From positions 310,001 through 374,000 of the forward strand of contig NZ_JXJP01000008.1 of the NCBI RefSeq assembly GCF_000826645.1: DNA of 64,000 bases, read 5' to 3'. The translations under genes and the position numbers were made by a program. This document shows positions 1 through 9,061 of the stretch, piece by piece (position 1 is the stretch's first letter; every line of letters starts with the position of its first letter). The DNA is from Psychroserpens mesophilus. Lineage in GTDB: Bacteria > Bacteroidota > Bacteroidia > Flavobacteriales > Flavobacteriaceae. The notes under the pieces were generated by a model. It was not told where the DNA came from. It was given only the letters and a program-made list of their open reading frames with translations, and made no database searches.

Positions 1-1
1 T

Positions 2-475
2 CAACGTTCAAAACGTCATAAAGTTGAAAAAGAAAATGCTCAAGCAGCGCTAGAATACAAAACCAAAGAATTAACAACACATGCTTTACATCTAGCCAAA
101 AAGAATGAAGTGCTCAATGACTTAAAACAAAAAGCTAAAGTTTTGAAAGCAGATGCTAATGCTGATCCTGGTTATCAAATGCTCATACAAACGATCAACT
201 TTGATTTACAAGACGATAACAACTGGGAAAATTTCTCTCGTTATTTTGAAGAGGTACACAAGGATTTTAATACTAATGCGCAACTAAAATTTCCTAAAAT
301 TACAGCCAATGATTTGCGTTTAATGGCATTGATGAAAATGAATTTATCCTCAAAGGAAATTGCGAACATTCTAAATATCTCAAGCGATGGTATTAAAAAA
401 GCCAGACAACGACTTCGTAAAAAAATGGGATTAGATTCAAAAGATTCTTTAGAACACACTGTGATGTCAATCTAA
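2..475 (+). CDS. LuxR-family transcriptional regulator, C-terminal part (5' end outside window)
   Basis: The reading frame is open from the first base, so this is the C-terminal part of a larger protein. The first ~50 residues are charged and helical (coiled-coil-like, ending in a KKNEVLNDLK-type linker). The last ~65 residues form a LuxR/GerE helix-turn-helix: a DLRLMALMKMNLSSKEIA helix, then a recognition helix around GIKKARQRLRKKMGL. This coiled-coil linker plus HTH tail is typical of flavobacterial regulators that carry an N-terminal sensor (Y_Y_Y beta-propeller or TPR repeats) and a membrane anchor; those parts are not visible here. It converges on the envelope operon that ends at 498, and a regulatory link is plausible but unproven. 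A GTG at 110 could be misread as a start, but the coding signal clearly continues upstream. Confidence 0.8.
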   Translation, partial: QRSKRHKVEKENAQAALEYKTKELTTHALHLAKKNEVLNDLKQKAKVLKADANADPGYQMLIQTINFDLQDDNNWENFSRYFEEVHKDFNTNAQLKFPKITANDLRLMALMKMNLSSKEIANILNISSDGIKKARQRLRKKMGLDSKDSLEHTVMSI

Positions 476-497
476 ATTTCACAAACAATAACTTTAA

Positions 498-2705
498 TTA
501 ATTGGTTGTAAACACCTTTGGATAGCGTTTTTGAAAAGATTGCCATAAGGTTGTTAAGTATTCACCACTATTCATATCTCTCAAAGCTTGTTTGGTATTT
601 GTGATTAACTTTTCAATTTCTGGATATTCACTAATTATGACATTATTTTCGTTGAAGTAATCACCTAATATTGCCATTCGGTTTTCAAAAACATATCCAT
701 ATTTGCTAAGCCATTCTTCAAAATCAGTTTCAGATATTTTAATTTCATTTTTTGCCCTTGGGTATAAATTCAGACTTGAATTAGTGCCTTTAGAAACTGT
801 CATATTACTCTTCGCAACACTTTTATCTTCTAAGTTATTAGGATTCCCTTTTAACAACTCATGAATTGATTTAAGTTCATTTTTAATTTGATCTATTTCC
901 ATTTGCTGTTGTTTTAACTGAAGTGCAATATCATTAGTATTTAAGCCAATTGCTACATTAACATAACCGAATACATCGCCTAAAGACGCTTCCCAAGCTA
1001 CACCAATAATTTCAGAATAATCACTAAGCATCATTTCATTCGGAGCTTTTGATATTGCTAATCCGTCATCATTCCCAGAAGGCAATATGTAGTCTCCAAT
1101 GGCTACTCGTCCGACAACCCGAACAGGCACCTGACCTAAAAATGCTACCTTTTCAAAATTTTCAACCGATTGATTTATTGGCATATTTCCAAGTACAATA
1201 GGATTTGTAGAAATCACCAAAATGTGTTGTGCTCCTTTTGTTCTTTTTGAAATCTTCCCACCAAATACACCTACCACTTCACCTGGTTCAAATTGCGTTT
1301 TAGCATTTTCTTTTTCAAGGTATTCAGCATAATCTGCGCCTCCAGTTTTAAAGGACACACCAACATTGTTTGTTGCATTTATAGTAAGTTCTAACAAATG
1401 TGCATAAGCTGCTGCTCCTTGTAATCCCATGACTATGACTTCACCTCCATCAAACTGAAATCCACAAGCAATGCCCTCTGCAACTATAAAAGCTTCGTCT
1501 AATAATGCTGTTGTAGCGTCCCAAATAAAGCGAAAACTATTATTGAGCTCATTTAAGGTTTGCCCTTCGATTGCGCCAACTGGATTGTTTGAAGAGTTTG
1601 AAAACGTGAGAAAGTTATTATTACTGCTTGGTGTAACGGCATTTGCGCTAATCCATATACCATGCCTACCTCTAACTTCTAAAGGATAAGAACTGGCATT
1701 ATTTTGACTAATATTTGTTAACTGTGGATTTACTATAACACGACCAGTAAGTAAACTTCGTCCATGGACTATTAAAGAATTGAGATTAGGATCAAAACCT
1801 GATTGATTAATAACTGCAAAATTTAGGTTGGCTGTTTGAGAAACATTTAGATTATTATTAATTTGAGTTGCTCCAGCTACAGTAAGTGTATTGGCTAAAT
1901 TAGCAGGACCACTAGCGTTTAGTATATTTAATAACGAATTTTGATTTACGGTAATATTCTCAAAAATTCCATCACTAAAATTGGAAGTGCCTAATACATT
2001 TAAGTCGCCTTCGAGCAGTGAGTTTCCAGCAACTGTTAAATCTGAATACAAATTAGTATCACCTCCAACTGCTAATTCGCCATCAAAACTAACCAAACCA
2101 TCTACAGTTAAATCACCTGTGAGGTATGTCGGACTTAGATTATTAACCGTTAAGTTGTTATTCAGATTAGTGATTCCGTCTGTGGTTAAAGAACCAGACA
2201 GATTTGTTGCACTTGCATTATTCACTGACAAATTGCTATTCAAATTGGTTTCACCATCGACATCTAATGTGGAGCTCGCGATGATTTCTCGATGTCTTAC
2301 ATACGGAATATAAGTTAGCTCTTGATAGCTAAACATAACATAACCGTTTCCATCTAAAAGGTCGATTTCTACTCGTAAATGTTTTTGATTGTCCCAATAT
2401 ATTTGATTAAAAGTCATTAATGTTTCTGAGGTTAATACACCTTGGCCAATCATTAAATTGATCATCCCAAAAGGATCTGTTTGTGTTGTATGGGTTTCTT
2501 GATATTCAACTTGAGAAGTATTATCCATTATACTAAACTTAACACTCAAAGGCGCATTAGGTAAATTATTTGATTGAATATCTACGCCTGGAATTTCTTG
2601 AGGATTATTATCTATTATAACCGCCTGATAACTGATACCATCGGTTTGGGCTTCTGCTAAAATAGCACTAAAAATAAGCCATGTAATAAGTATGAATTTT
2701 TTCAT
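498..2705 (-). CDS. Secreted tail-fibre-like repeat protein with peptidase-G2-like domain
   Basis: About 735 residues. I chose the ATG at 2705 because it gives a clean signal peptide (MKKFILITWLIF..AEAQ) and lies just after the stop of the upstream gene; an in-frame ATG at 2727-2729 would overlap that gene. Order of parts: a globular N-terminal domain of ~130 residues (GISYQAV start, common in flavobacterial surface proteins); ~150 residues of short repeats of the form DG-x-TNLN-x-NLTVNN, resembling a beta-helix or trimeric fibre; a domain around GGADYAEYLE ... GEVVGVFGGKISKRT ... YILPSGNDDG that resembles the self-cleaving or chaperone domains of phage tail spikes (peptidase G2 type); a coiled coil (LQLKQQQMEIDQIKNELKSI); and a ~90-residue tail without a recognisable T9SS signal. 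It is the last gene of a three-gene operon. Its function is unknown; a surface fibre is an inference. Confidence 0.7.
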   Translation of the reverse strand: MKKFILITWLIFSAILAEAQTDGISYQAVIIDNNPQEIPGVDIQSNNLPNAPLSVKFSIMDNTSQVEYQETHTTQTDPFGMINLMIGQGVLTSETLMTFNQIYWDNQKHLRVEIDLLDGNGYVMFSYQELTYIPYVRHREIIASSTLDVDGETNLNSNLSVNNASATNLSGSLTTDGITNLNNNLTVNNLSPTYLTGDLTVDGLVSFDGELAVGGDTNLYSDLTVAGNSLLEGDLNVLGTSNFSDGIFENITVNQNSLLNILNASGPANLANTLTVAGATQINNNLNVSQTANLNFAVINQSGFDPNLNSLIVHGRSLLTGRVIVNPQLTNISQNNASSYPLEVRGRHGIWISANAVTPSSNNNFLTFSNSSNNPVGAIEGQTLNELNNSFRFIWDATTALLDEAFIVAEGIACGFQFDGGEVIVMGLQGAAAYAHLLELTINATNNVGVSFKTGGADYAEYLEKENAKTQFEPGEVVGVFGGKISKRTKGAQHILVISTNPIVLGNMPINQSVENFEKVAFLGQVPVRVVGRVAIGDYILPSGNDDGLAISKAPNEMMLSDYSEIIGVAWEASLGDVFGYVNVAIGLNTNDIALQLKQQQMEIDQIKNELKSIHELLKGNPNNLEDKSVAKSNMTVSKGTNSSLNLYPRAKNEIKISETDFEEWLSKYGYVFENRMAILGDYFNENNVIISEYPEIEKLITNTKQALRDMNSGEYLTTLWQSFQKRYPKVFTTN

Positions 2706-2716
2706 AATTTTAGTTA

Positions 2717-3367
2717 TTATAATGAACAATTACAGTTAGGAAGATTAATTATTAAACCTATTCCTAGTTGATGATTGATGAGTTTTAATGTTTCTTGATC
2801 TAGACTTTTAGATTGGTCTATAAGCACTGTTTTTCCGTAGAAATAATTGGCAAAAATTGCTGTGTTGCGAGATATTGGATATTGCATCCCAATACCACCT
2901 TTCACAAAAAATATATCGTTATTAAATTCATTTTCCTTTACCAAATCAAACACCTGATTATTTGTGGTTTGAGTTCCTCGTATTAAATGTTCAAAAGTGA
3001 TTCTGCCTATTATATAGAATGAAAAATCTCGCAAGCGAAACAATCTAAAATCTAATCCGGTTTGAATGCCTAAATAAGACACATCCCATTCAAAAAAATT
3101 ATCTAAAACAGGATCACTACCAATCGCTCCATAATCGTTATAAGACATTCCTAAAGCCAGAAATAAAGTCTGTTCGTTATTCAAATTATCTCGATAACCA
3201 ATTCCCATATAGGTATTTGATTTCGATAATAAATTATCAATCGATTTGCCACTTGAATTGGTATAATCGAAAGCTGATATTGATTTACCTGCTTCAAAGT
3301 AGATTTGCTGGCAAGAAATACTTAAACCCATTAAGAAAAATCCAGAAAACATCAGAAACAACCTCAT
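2717..3367 (-). CDS. Outer-membrane beta-barrel protein (porin-like)
   Basis: 216 residues with an N-terminal signal peptide (MRLFLMFSGFFLMGLSIS, then CQQ, so possibly lipidated) and alternating hydrophobic/polar strands ending in aromatic or hydrophobic residues, as in 8-10-stranded outer-membrane barrels (for example FFEWDVSYLGIQTGLDFRLF). No enzyme motif is visible. It ends with an odd Cys-rich NCNCSL tail rather than the usual terminal aromatic. It sits in the middle of a three-gene operon, 2 bases after the T9SS-sorted gene and just before the fibre-like gene, so the three products may form one surface assembly. The specific family was not identified. Confidence 0.6.
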   Translation of the reverse strand: MRLFLMFSGFFLMGLSISCQQIYFEAGKSISAFDYTNSSGKSIDNLLSKSNTYMGIGYRDNLNNEQTLFLALGMSYNDYGAIGSDPVLDNFFEWDVSYLGIQTGLDFRLFRLRDFSFYIIGRITFEHLIRGTQTTNNQVFDLVKENEFNNDIFFVKGGIGMQYPISRNTAIFANYFYGKTVLIDQSKSLDQETLKLINHQLGIGLIINLPNCNCSL

Positions 3368-3369
3368 AA

Positions 3370-3873
3370 CTATTCCTTTATAATTTTAGTGATCATTATT
3401 TTTTGACGCATCCTCACATGTAATACATAAACACCATTAGCAACATTACTCAATTGTATTGTGAGATTCTGAGTTGGATGATATATTTGAGAATGAACTG
3501 TTCTTCCCATTACATCTGAGACATAGACTGTGAGCTCATCAAATATGGGTTCATTAAATATTATAGTGATGGATTGAGAAAACGGATTAGGAAAAACGAC
3601 AGCATCTAAATTAGAATCTGAATTATCATTCAAAAATGATGCATGGACTGGTTGAAGAAATCCTTGTCTTAAACTATAATTTTGTGCATTAAATGTTCTA
3701 ATCACACTAGTTTGCCCAATACTTTCTTGTATATAAAAGCTTTTATTATTTGCATAAACAAAATGCGAGCTACCTTGGTTGGTTAACGTTTCTTTCTTTA
3801 AGGATTGCGTAAAACACTGTGCTGATAAAAGAAAAAACAAGCATAAGATTTGAAGATTATTATACATGGGCAT
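3370..3873 (-). CDS. Small T9SS-exported protein with type A sorting domain
   Basis: 167 residues: signal peptide (LQILCLFFLLSAQCFTQS), a short central region of ~65 residues containing the common flavobacterial SFYIQESIGQ and RQGFLQP motifs, then a C-terminal ~75-residue Por secretion domain beginning at VVFPNPFSQSITI and ending MITKIIKE. The last part is the type A signal used by the type IX secretion system to export proteins across the outer membrane. It is the first gene of the operon that continues with a beta-barrel protein and a fibre-like protein. An alternative start lies two codons downstream (3867). No enzymatic motif is seen in the short mature part. Confidence 0.8.
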   Translation of the reverse strand: MPMYNNLQILCLFFLLSAQCFTQSLKKETLTNQGSSHFVYANNKSFYIQESIGQTSVIRTFNAQNYSLRQGFLQPVHASFLNDNSDSNLDAVVFPNPFSQSITIIFNEPIFDELTVYVSDVMGRTVHSQIYHPTQNLTIQLSNVANGVYVLHVRMRQKIMITKIIKE

Positions 3874-4140
3874 CCACTTTAAATACCCAATGTAAGCTGC
3901 TTTTATCAGCTAAAAAAGAAAGAAATGCTATGTACCCCTTTTGTACCCTTTTATTTAAAGGAAAGGATCCTGATATGATTTTTATTTAAAATCTGTGATG
4001 CGTTTTACTATACTATATTTTCGATTCCACTTTCAAATACAATGTGTTTTCGAATTATATTGCCTGAGACATTGATAGTAAATTAATATGAACCGTTATG
4101 CCTAAAAGCACCATGTTCGATGTATTACATTTCAAATCCT

Positions 4141-4950
4141 CTATAATTCCGAGGCCATTTCTATTTGTAGAATTTCGGCCTTTTCAGCAGCAGCCTGAGC
4201 AAAATCTTTTCCATTGGAAGCATAAATAATCCCTCTTGATGAATTGACTAATAAGCCAACATTTGAAGTCATTCCATATTTACAAACCTCTTTTAAACTT
4301 CCGCCTTGTGCGCCAACACCTGGCACTAATAAGAATGCTTCAGGAATAATTTTTCTGATGTCAGCGAGATACTCGGCTTTTGTTGCACCAACCACATACA
4401 TTAAATTTTCTGAATTCTTCCAAGTTTTAGACGTTTCTAATACCTGTTTATACACTTCTTTTCCTTCAATCGTTTTAGTCTGAAAATCGAAAGCTCCAGC
4501 ATTTGACGTCAATGCTAGCAGAATAGTATGCTTGTCTTTGACCTCTAAAAAAGGTTCTATTGAATCTTTTCCCATATATGGCGCAACAGTAATACTATCG
4601 AATGCTAAATCTTCAAGAAATGCTTTTGCATACATGCGACTGGTATTACCTATATCACCTCGTTTGGCATCAGCAATCGTAAAGATTTCCGGATGCTTGA
4701 CATTAAGATACATGATGGTTTTTTCTAAAGCCTTCCAACCTTTTAATCCGTAAGCTTCATAAAAAGCAGTATTAGGCTTATAAGCTACACACAAATGATG
4801 GGTTGCGTCAATGATTGCTTTATTAAACGCGAAGATTGGATCTTCTTCACTTAGTAAATGTTTCGGGATTTTATTAAGATCGACATCCAATCCTATGCAA
4901 AGAAAAGATTTCTTTTTTTGAATTTGTTCAATGAGTTGTTGCGTAGTCAT
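4141..4950 (-). CDS. pyrF: Orotidine-5'-phosphate decarboxylase (type 2)
   Basis: Decarboxylates OMP to UMP, the last step of pyrimidine biosynthesis. The ~269-residue length and the [11 protein letters not shown] motif around residues 94-99 (catalytic Asp-Lys-Asp) identify the longer type 2 family rather than the ~230-residue enteric form. An N-terminal CIGLDVD strand and a C-terminal VPGVGAQGG phosphate-binding loop complete the TIM barrel. I prefer the start MTTQQLIEQ at 4950; an in-frame ATG at 4983 would add 11 residues that look non-homologous. It is followed on the same strand by a non-coding gap to the envelope operon and preceded by prfA, with a terminator-like hairpin between. Confidence 0.95.
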   Translation of the reverse strand: MTTQQLIEQIQKKKSFLCIGLDVDLNKIPKHLLSEEDPIFAFNKAIIDATHHLCVAYKPNTAFYEAYGLKGWKALEKTIMYLNVKHPEIFTIADAKRGDIGNTSRMYAKAFLEDLAFDSITVAPYMGKDSIEPFLEVKDKHTILLALTSNAGAFDFQTKTIEGKEVYKQVLETSKTWKNSENLMYVVGATKAEYLADIRKIIPEAFLLVPGVGAQGGSLKEVCKYGMTSNVGLLVNSSRGIIYASNGKDFAQAAAEKAEILQIEMASEL

Positions 4951-5045
4951 TCGTACTATTTTACCTTTAGTTTTCGATAACAATAATTCTATTTTAATTT
5001 TAAAAGCATCCGCATCAAGAGCAAAATAACATTAGAGTTATGCCA

Positions 5046-5069
5046 TAAAAAAAGCCCAAAAAGAGGCTT
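5046..5069 (-). terminator. Intrinsic terminator of prfA
   Basis: On the minus strand a short AAGCC/GGCTT stem with an 8-base T-rich loop is followed by a T-run, directly after the prfA stop codon. Confidence 0.6.
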
Positions 5070-5073
5070 CCAA

Positions 5074-6150
5074 TTAAATATGTTCGTCACTTGCTTTTAA
5101 CTTTTCAGTATTTTCAGCTAGTTGTAATTCGTCTATTATTTTTTGAATATCGCCATTTACAATATTCGATAGATCATAAAGTGTTAAACCAATTCTATGA
5201 TCTGTAACTCTCCCTTGAGAATAATTGTAAGTTCTAATTTTTGCACTTCTGTCTCCTGAACTCACCATACTACCACGCTTAGCAGCATCTTCTTCTTGCT
5301 TTTTTGCCAATTCCATATCGTACAAACGAGAACGCAGAACTTTGAATGCCTTCTCCTTGTTTTTATGTTGCGACTTTTGATCTTGACATTGCGCAACTAA
5401 TCCAGTTGGTTCATGTGTTAAACGAACTGCAGAATACGTTGTATTAACCGATTGCCCTCCAGGACCAGACGAACAGAAGTAATCTATTCTTACATCTTTT
5501 GGATCGATCTCTACATCAAATTCTTCGGCTTCAGGAAAAACCATACAGGTTGCTGCACTCGTATGCACACGACCTTGCGTTTCTGTTTGTGGTACACGTT
5601 GTACACGATGCACACCAGCTTCAAACTTCAATGTTCCGTAAACATCTTCGCCAGTAACTTCAAACTGAATTTCTTTAAATCCGCCATTAGTCCCTTCACT
5701 ATAATCTACCACATCAACTTTCCAGCCTTTACTCTCACAATATTTAGAATACATTCTGAATAAATCACCAGCAAAAATACTCGCTTCATCACCTCCTGTA
5801 CCAGCACGCAATTCGACTACAGCATTTTTAGAGTCTTCAGGATCTTTCGGAATTAGCAATACTTTAATCTCTTCTTCCAGTTTTGGAATACCATTCTTGG
5901 CTTCATCGTATTGCATTTTAGCCATTTCAACCATTTCTGGATCACTTCCGTCGGCTATAATTTCTTCAGCTTCTTTAAGATTCTCTGTTAATTCGATATA
6001 CGCTTCACGTTTATCCATCAACAATCGTAAATCTTTGTACTCCTTATTTAGTTGAACATAACGCTTTTGATCTGTAATGATATCTGGTTGAATGATCAAA
6101 TCACTCACCTCATCAAAGCGTTGTTTAATAATCTGTAATTTATCTAACAT
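5074..6150 (-). CDS. prfA: Peptide chain release factor 1
   Basis: Class I release factor that reads UAA/UAG and hydrolyses peptidyl-tRNA. The GGQ catalytic tripeptide lies at residues 231-233, within [11 protein letters not shown]. The codon-recognition tripeptide is PQT at 187-189 (the P-x-T form of RF1, not SPF of RF2), within [14 protein letters not shown]. At 358 residues it has normal family length. The gene is monocistronic or at the head of a short unit; the plus-strand gene at 6263 is divergent from it. The window also encodes prfC (39020), so termination and factor recycling genes are both present but not linked. Confidence 0.97.
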   Translation of the reverse strand: MLDKLQIIKQRFDEVSDLIIQPDIITDQKRYVQLNKEYKDLRLLMDKREAYIELTENLKEAEEIIADGSDPEMVEMAKMQYDEAKNGIPKLEEEIKVLLIPKDPEDSKNAVVELRAGTGGDEASIFAGDLFRMYSKYCESKGWKVDVVDYSEGTNGGFKEIQFEVTGEDVYGTLKFEAGVHRVQRVPQTETQGRVHTSAATCMVFPEAEEFDVEIDPKDVRIDYFCSSGPGGQSVNTTYSAVRLTHEPTGLVAQCQDQKSQHKNKEKAFKVLRSRLYDMELAKKQEEDAAKRGSMVSSGDRSAKIRTYNYSQGRVTDHRIGLTLYDLSNIVNGDIQKIIDELQLAENTEKLKASDEHI

Positions 6151-6262
6151 TTATCTCTTAAAATTGTGTTTCAAAAATACAATATTTTATGGATTTTAAG
6201 CAGTTGATTACTTGTTAACAACTCAGAAAAATAATTTTTTAAGTTTTAGCGTTATAAGTGAT

Positions 6263-6553
6263 ATGCGAAAGCAATTCACCTCTATACTAAACTATTATAA
6301 ATCAATGGCATTCTGGTCGTTTTTGGTCACTTTAATCATCACGATTGTTAATCCGGAATTGATTTTGGCATTGAGCACCAAACTGTGTTTGATTTTCTTA
6401 TTATGGCTTATGCTGAATGACAGAAAAATGAGACAACGTCTTCGGTTTTACAAAATACGCGGCGTTTCTAATCTTAAGTTTTTTAGTGTAATTTTTCTTT
6501 TTGACGGTCTGCTAACTTGTGTGTTTTTATATCTAATTAAAGGATTTATTTAA
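6263..6553 (+). CDS. Small membrane protein of unknown function
   Basis: 96 residues from the ATG at 6263 (MRKQFTSILNYYKSMAFW). A TTG at 6212 would extend it by 17 residues with little support. Three hydrophobic stretches are visible: FWSFLVTLIITIV, ILALSTKLCLIFLLWLML and FFSVIFLFDGLLTCVFLYLI. A basic segment (DRKMRQRLRFYKIRG) between the second and third probably lies in the cytoplasm. The stop codon overlaps the purM stop region by 4 bases in convergent orientation. I do not recognise the family. Confidence 0.6.
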   Translation: MRKQFTSILNYYKSMAFWSFLVTLIITIVNPELILALSTKLCLIFLLWLMLNDRKMRQRLRFYKIRGVSNLKFFSVIFLFDGLLTCVFLYLIKGFI

Positions 6554-7728
6554 TATTCAAACACTCCAAATTCACTAGAAATTGTTAGCTTTTTCTCCTT
6601 AGAAGCTTCTACTCTACCCACTATTTGCGCATTGACGTTAAAGGATTGCGAAATAGCGATAAGATCTTCAGCGATTTCTGGTGACACGTATAATTCCATT
6701 CGGTGACCACAATTAAACACTTGATACATTTCTTTCCAATCGGTTTTAGATTGTTCTTGAATCAATTTGAATAATGGCGGAATAGGAAACATATTATCTT
6801 TTACGATATGTAAACTATCAATAAAATGAAGAATTTTGGTTTGCGCTCCACCAGAGCAGTGCACCATTCCGTGAAGTGTTTTACTATTGTATTTTGATAA
6901 AATTGCCTTTATAATAGGTGCATAGGTTCGCGTTGCTGATAGTACTAACTTACCAGCATCAATAGGTGAATCCTCTACAACATCAGTAAGTTTTGTTTGT
7001 CCGGAATACACTAAATCTTCAGGTACAGACGCATCAAAACTTTCAGGATATTTTTCAGCCAAATACTTATGAAATACATCGTGACGTGCAGAAGTTAATC
7101 CGTTACTTCCCATACCTCCATTATATTCGGTTTCGTAAGTCGCTTGTCCGAAACTTTCCAAACCTATAATAACATCGCCAGCTTTGATATTGGCATTATC
7201 TATTACGTCAGTACGTCTCATTCTAGCGGTTACAGTGGAGTCTACAATGATGGTTCTCACTAAATCACCTACATCAGCAGTTTCTCCTCCTGTCGAGTGA
7301 ATAACAACTCCAAACGATTTTAAATCATTTATAAGTTCTTCTGTTCCATTGATAATTGCTGAAATAACCTCACCAGGAATCAGGTTTTTGTTTCGACCAA
7401 TAGTAGAAGATAGCATGATATTATTGGTTGCACCAACACAAAGCAAATCATCGATATTCATAATAAGCGCATCTTGAGCAATGCCTTTCCAAACTGAAAT
7501 ATCTCCAGTTTCTTTCCAGTACATATAGGCTAATGATGATTTTGTACCTGCGCCATCAGCATGCATGATGAGACAATAGTCTGGATCATTAGTTAAATAA
7601 TCTGGAACAATTTTACAAAATGCTTTTGGAAATAATCCCTTGTCAATATGCTTTATAGCATTATGAACATCCTCTTTTGATGCCGAAACACCACGTTGTG
7701 CATAGCGTTTACTTATGTCTTCACTCAT
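6550..7728 (-). CDS. purM: Phosphoribosylformylglycinamidine cyclo-ligase (AIR synthase)
   Basis: ATP-dependent cyclisation of FGAM to AIR in purine biosynthesis. Characteristic blocks: an N-terminal RYAQRGVSASKEDV segment, HADGAGTKSSLAY (nucleotide-binding loop), DALIMNIDDLLCVGA, a central GGETADVGDLVRT motif, then GLTSARHDVF. At 392 residues it is longer than the ~345-residue enteric enzyme, which matches Bacteroidota forms. It is transcribed alone; its 3' end overlaps the convergent small membrane protein gene by 4 bases. Confidence 0.93.
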   Translation of the reverse strand: MSEDISKRYAQRGVSASKEDVHNAIKHIDKGLFPKAFCKIVPDYLTNDPDYCLIMHADGAGTKSSLAYMYWKETGDISVWKGIAQDALIMNIDDLLCVGATNNIMLSSTIGRNKNLIPGEVISAIINGTEELINDLKSFGVVIHSTGGETADVGDLVRTIIVDSTVTARMRRTDVIDNANIKAGDVIIGLESFGQATYETEYNGGMGSNGLTSARHDVFHKYLAEKYPESFDASVPEDLVYSGQTKLTDVVEDSPIDAGKLVLSATRTYAPIIKAILSKYNSKTLHGMVHCSGGAQTKILHFIDSLHIVKDNMFPIPPLFKLIQEQSKTDWKEMYQVFNCGHRMELYVSPEIAEDLIAISQSFNVNAQIVGRVEASKEKKLTISSEFGVFEY

Positions 7729-7764
7729 AATCTCAAATTAGACCACAAAAGTAACAATTGTTAT

Positions 7765-8475
7765 CTATTTTTTAATGTAATATTCATCATTTAAAAGATT
7801 AGAATCGATTACTGTAGCTTGGTCTTTGAGTTTTTTTGATTTCATTTTTGAACCTCCAAAATAGAAATTCACACCCAGAGCTAGCCTAAAATATGTATCA
7901 TCAGAATCTCCAGCTTCAAGACCATCTAAGGTATCGCTTAACACATAGTTATAATCTGTATATAATTTCACTCCAATGTTCTCAGATACGATATATTCAA
8001 GTCCAGCACCACCTTGAAACTTATTCGCGGTTTCTTTAAAATGATTAGATGCATTAAGACCTGCACCAGCAAACACAAAAGGTGAAAACTTATTATGTGG
8101 GAGCACTGTTAATTCGAGATTGAAATCAAAAGACATAAAACCTTCATTATAGATATCAATAAACGCTAGATTAAATTTATGGTAACCAATATCGATTCCG
8201 AAGTGTGGTGTTATTGATCTTTTGTAACCGATATGACTGTAAATCTCAAACATAGGATCAACAAAATCTCCATTAATAACTGAAGTACCTAAGGCTACAT
8301 CAAATGCATTCGTACCTCTTAAATCGAAAAATTCAGTTTTGTAAGCATTTATAATCTTAACTTCATTGTTAGTTTCAGAAGCTTCGTCTTGAGCATATCC
8401 TAAAATAGGAATGAGAAATAAAACAAGTAACGTTTTTCTTGCTATGCAAATTGGTTGTGCTATCATCAATTTCAA
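7765..8475 (-). CDS. Outer-membrane beta-barrel protein, paralogue A
   Basis: 236 residues with a signal sequence (TLLVLFLIPILGYAQ) and an 8-strand-type barrel pattern: GTNAFDVALGTSVING, FSPFVFAGAGLNAS, FQGGAGLEYIVSENIG and YFRLALGVNFYFGG. The GxG-rich strands resemble the C-terminal barrel that flavobacteria often place behind CsgG-like curli secretion domains, but no CsgG domain is present. A short basic tail (SKMKSKKLKDQ) follows the barrel. It is clearly related to the protein at 9062 over the whole barrel, so the two are tandem paralogues with a small secreted peptide gene between them. Function unknown. Confidence 0.65.
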   Translation of the reverse strand: MKLMIAQPICIARKTLLVLFLIPILGYAQDEASETNNEVKIINAYKTEFFDLRGTNAFDVALGTSVINGDFVDPMFEIYSHIGYKRSITPHFGIDIGYHKFNLAFIDIYNEGFMSFDFNLELTVLPHNKFSPFVFAGAGLNASNHFKETANKFQGGAGLEYIVSENIGVKLYTDYNYVLSDTLDGLEAGDSDDTYFRLALGVNFYFGGSKMKSKKLKDQATVIDSNLLNDEYYIKK

Positions 8476-8602
8476 TATTAATTAAACATAAATTAATTAA
8501 TAACAAAAGAGATTTCAGTTCACGATTTAGAGGACAATTGGGCTGTAATATAAAAATTATATATCAATGAGTTGCCTTTTCTACAAATTCAATGACGTTC
8601 AT

Positions 8603-8640
8603 AAAAAAAAGACAAACGAATTATTGTAATCCGTTTGTCT
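8603..8640 (-). terminator. Intrinsic terminator after the 46-aa peptide gene
   Basis: Perfect 9-bp inverted repeat (AGACAAACG at 8610-8618 with CGTTTGTCT at 8632-8640) followed on the minus strand by eight T residues. It lies about 60 bases beyond the stop of the small gene at 8698. Confidence 0.85.
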
Positions 8641-8697
8641 TTCTAGTCGATAGATTTCAACCTATCAGACTGTTTCCTTTTGTAACTGATAAAGTGT

Positions 8698-8838
8698 TTA
8701 CGATTCTGCTTGTATACTCAATTCTGTCTTAACGACAGCATCTTGTGTTAAGTTCTCATTGACATCCGTAGAGTCATCCTGAGAGAAAAGCAGTGTAGCA
8801 AACATCAAGGCAGCCACACTTAGTAGTAACTTCTTCAT
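8698..8838 (-). CDS. Small secreted peptide (46 aa)
   Basis: A 46-codon gene read from the sequence: MKKLLLSVAALMFATLLFSQ is an ideal Sec signal peptide ending in a typical flavobacterial FSQ cleavage site, leaving a mature acidic peptide of about 26 residues (starting DDSTDVNEN, ending QAES) with no cysteine. Support for a real gene: a strong intrinsic terminator follows it, and it fills the gap between two paralogous outer-membrane protein genes in the same orientation. No family was recognised. Such short signal-peptide ORFs can also be remnants of larger secreted proteins, but no extended reading frame was seen here. Confidence 0.6.
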   Translation of the reverse strand: MKKLLLSVAALMFATLLFSQDDSTDVNENLTQDAVVKTELSIQAES

Positions 8839-9001
8839 TTTTACAAAAATTGATTAATAGCACTACAAACTTAACAAAATATGTTGCTAGGTATGAGGTG
8901 TTAACCTCTTTTTCGATTAGTTGTAAAAATTAAGCGTTGAAATACCGTTTTTTTCTTACAAATAGGGTAAAATTACGTACACAACTTCAATGTTTAAGCA
9001 T

Positions 9002-9032
9002 AAAAAAACCCGTTAGACATTAGTTTAACAGG
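9002..9032 (-). terminator. Intrinsic terminator after paralogue B
   Basis: Ten-position stem with one mismatch (CCCGTTAGAC / GTTTAACAGG) followed on the minus strand by a run of seven T, about 30 bases after the stop of the gene at 9062. Confidence 0.75.
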
Positions 9033-9061
9033 CTAATTTTATAGTACAACTATGAATTACA

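Noticed and set aside
498-2705. Prophage tail fibre
   Set aside because: Fibre-like features are real, but no phage structural, lysis or integration genes lie nearby, and a Sec signal peptide and envelope neighbours point to a cell-surface protein.
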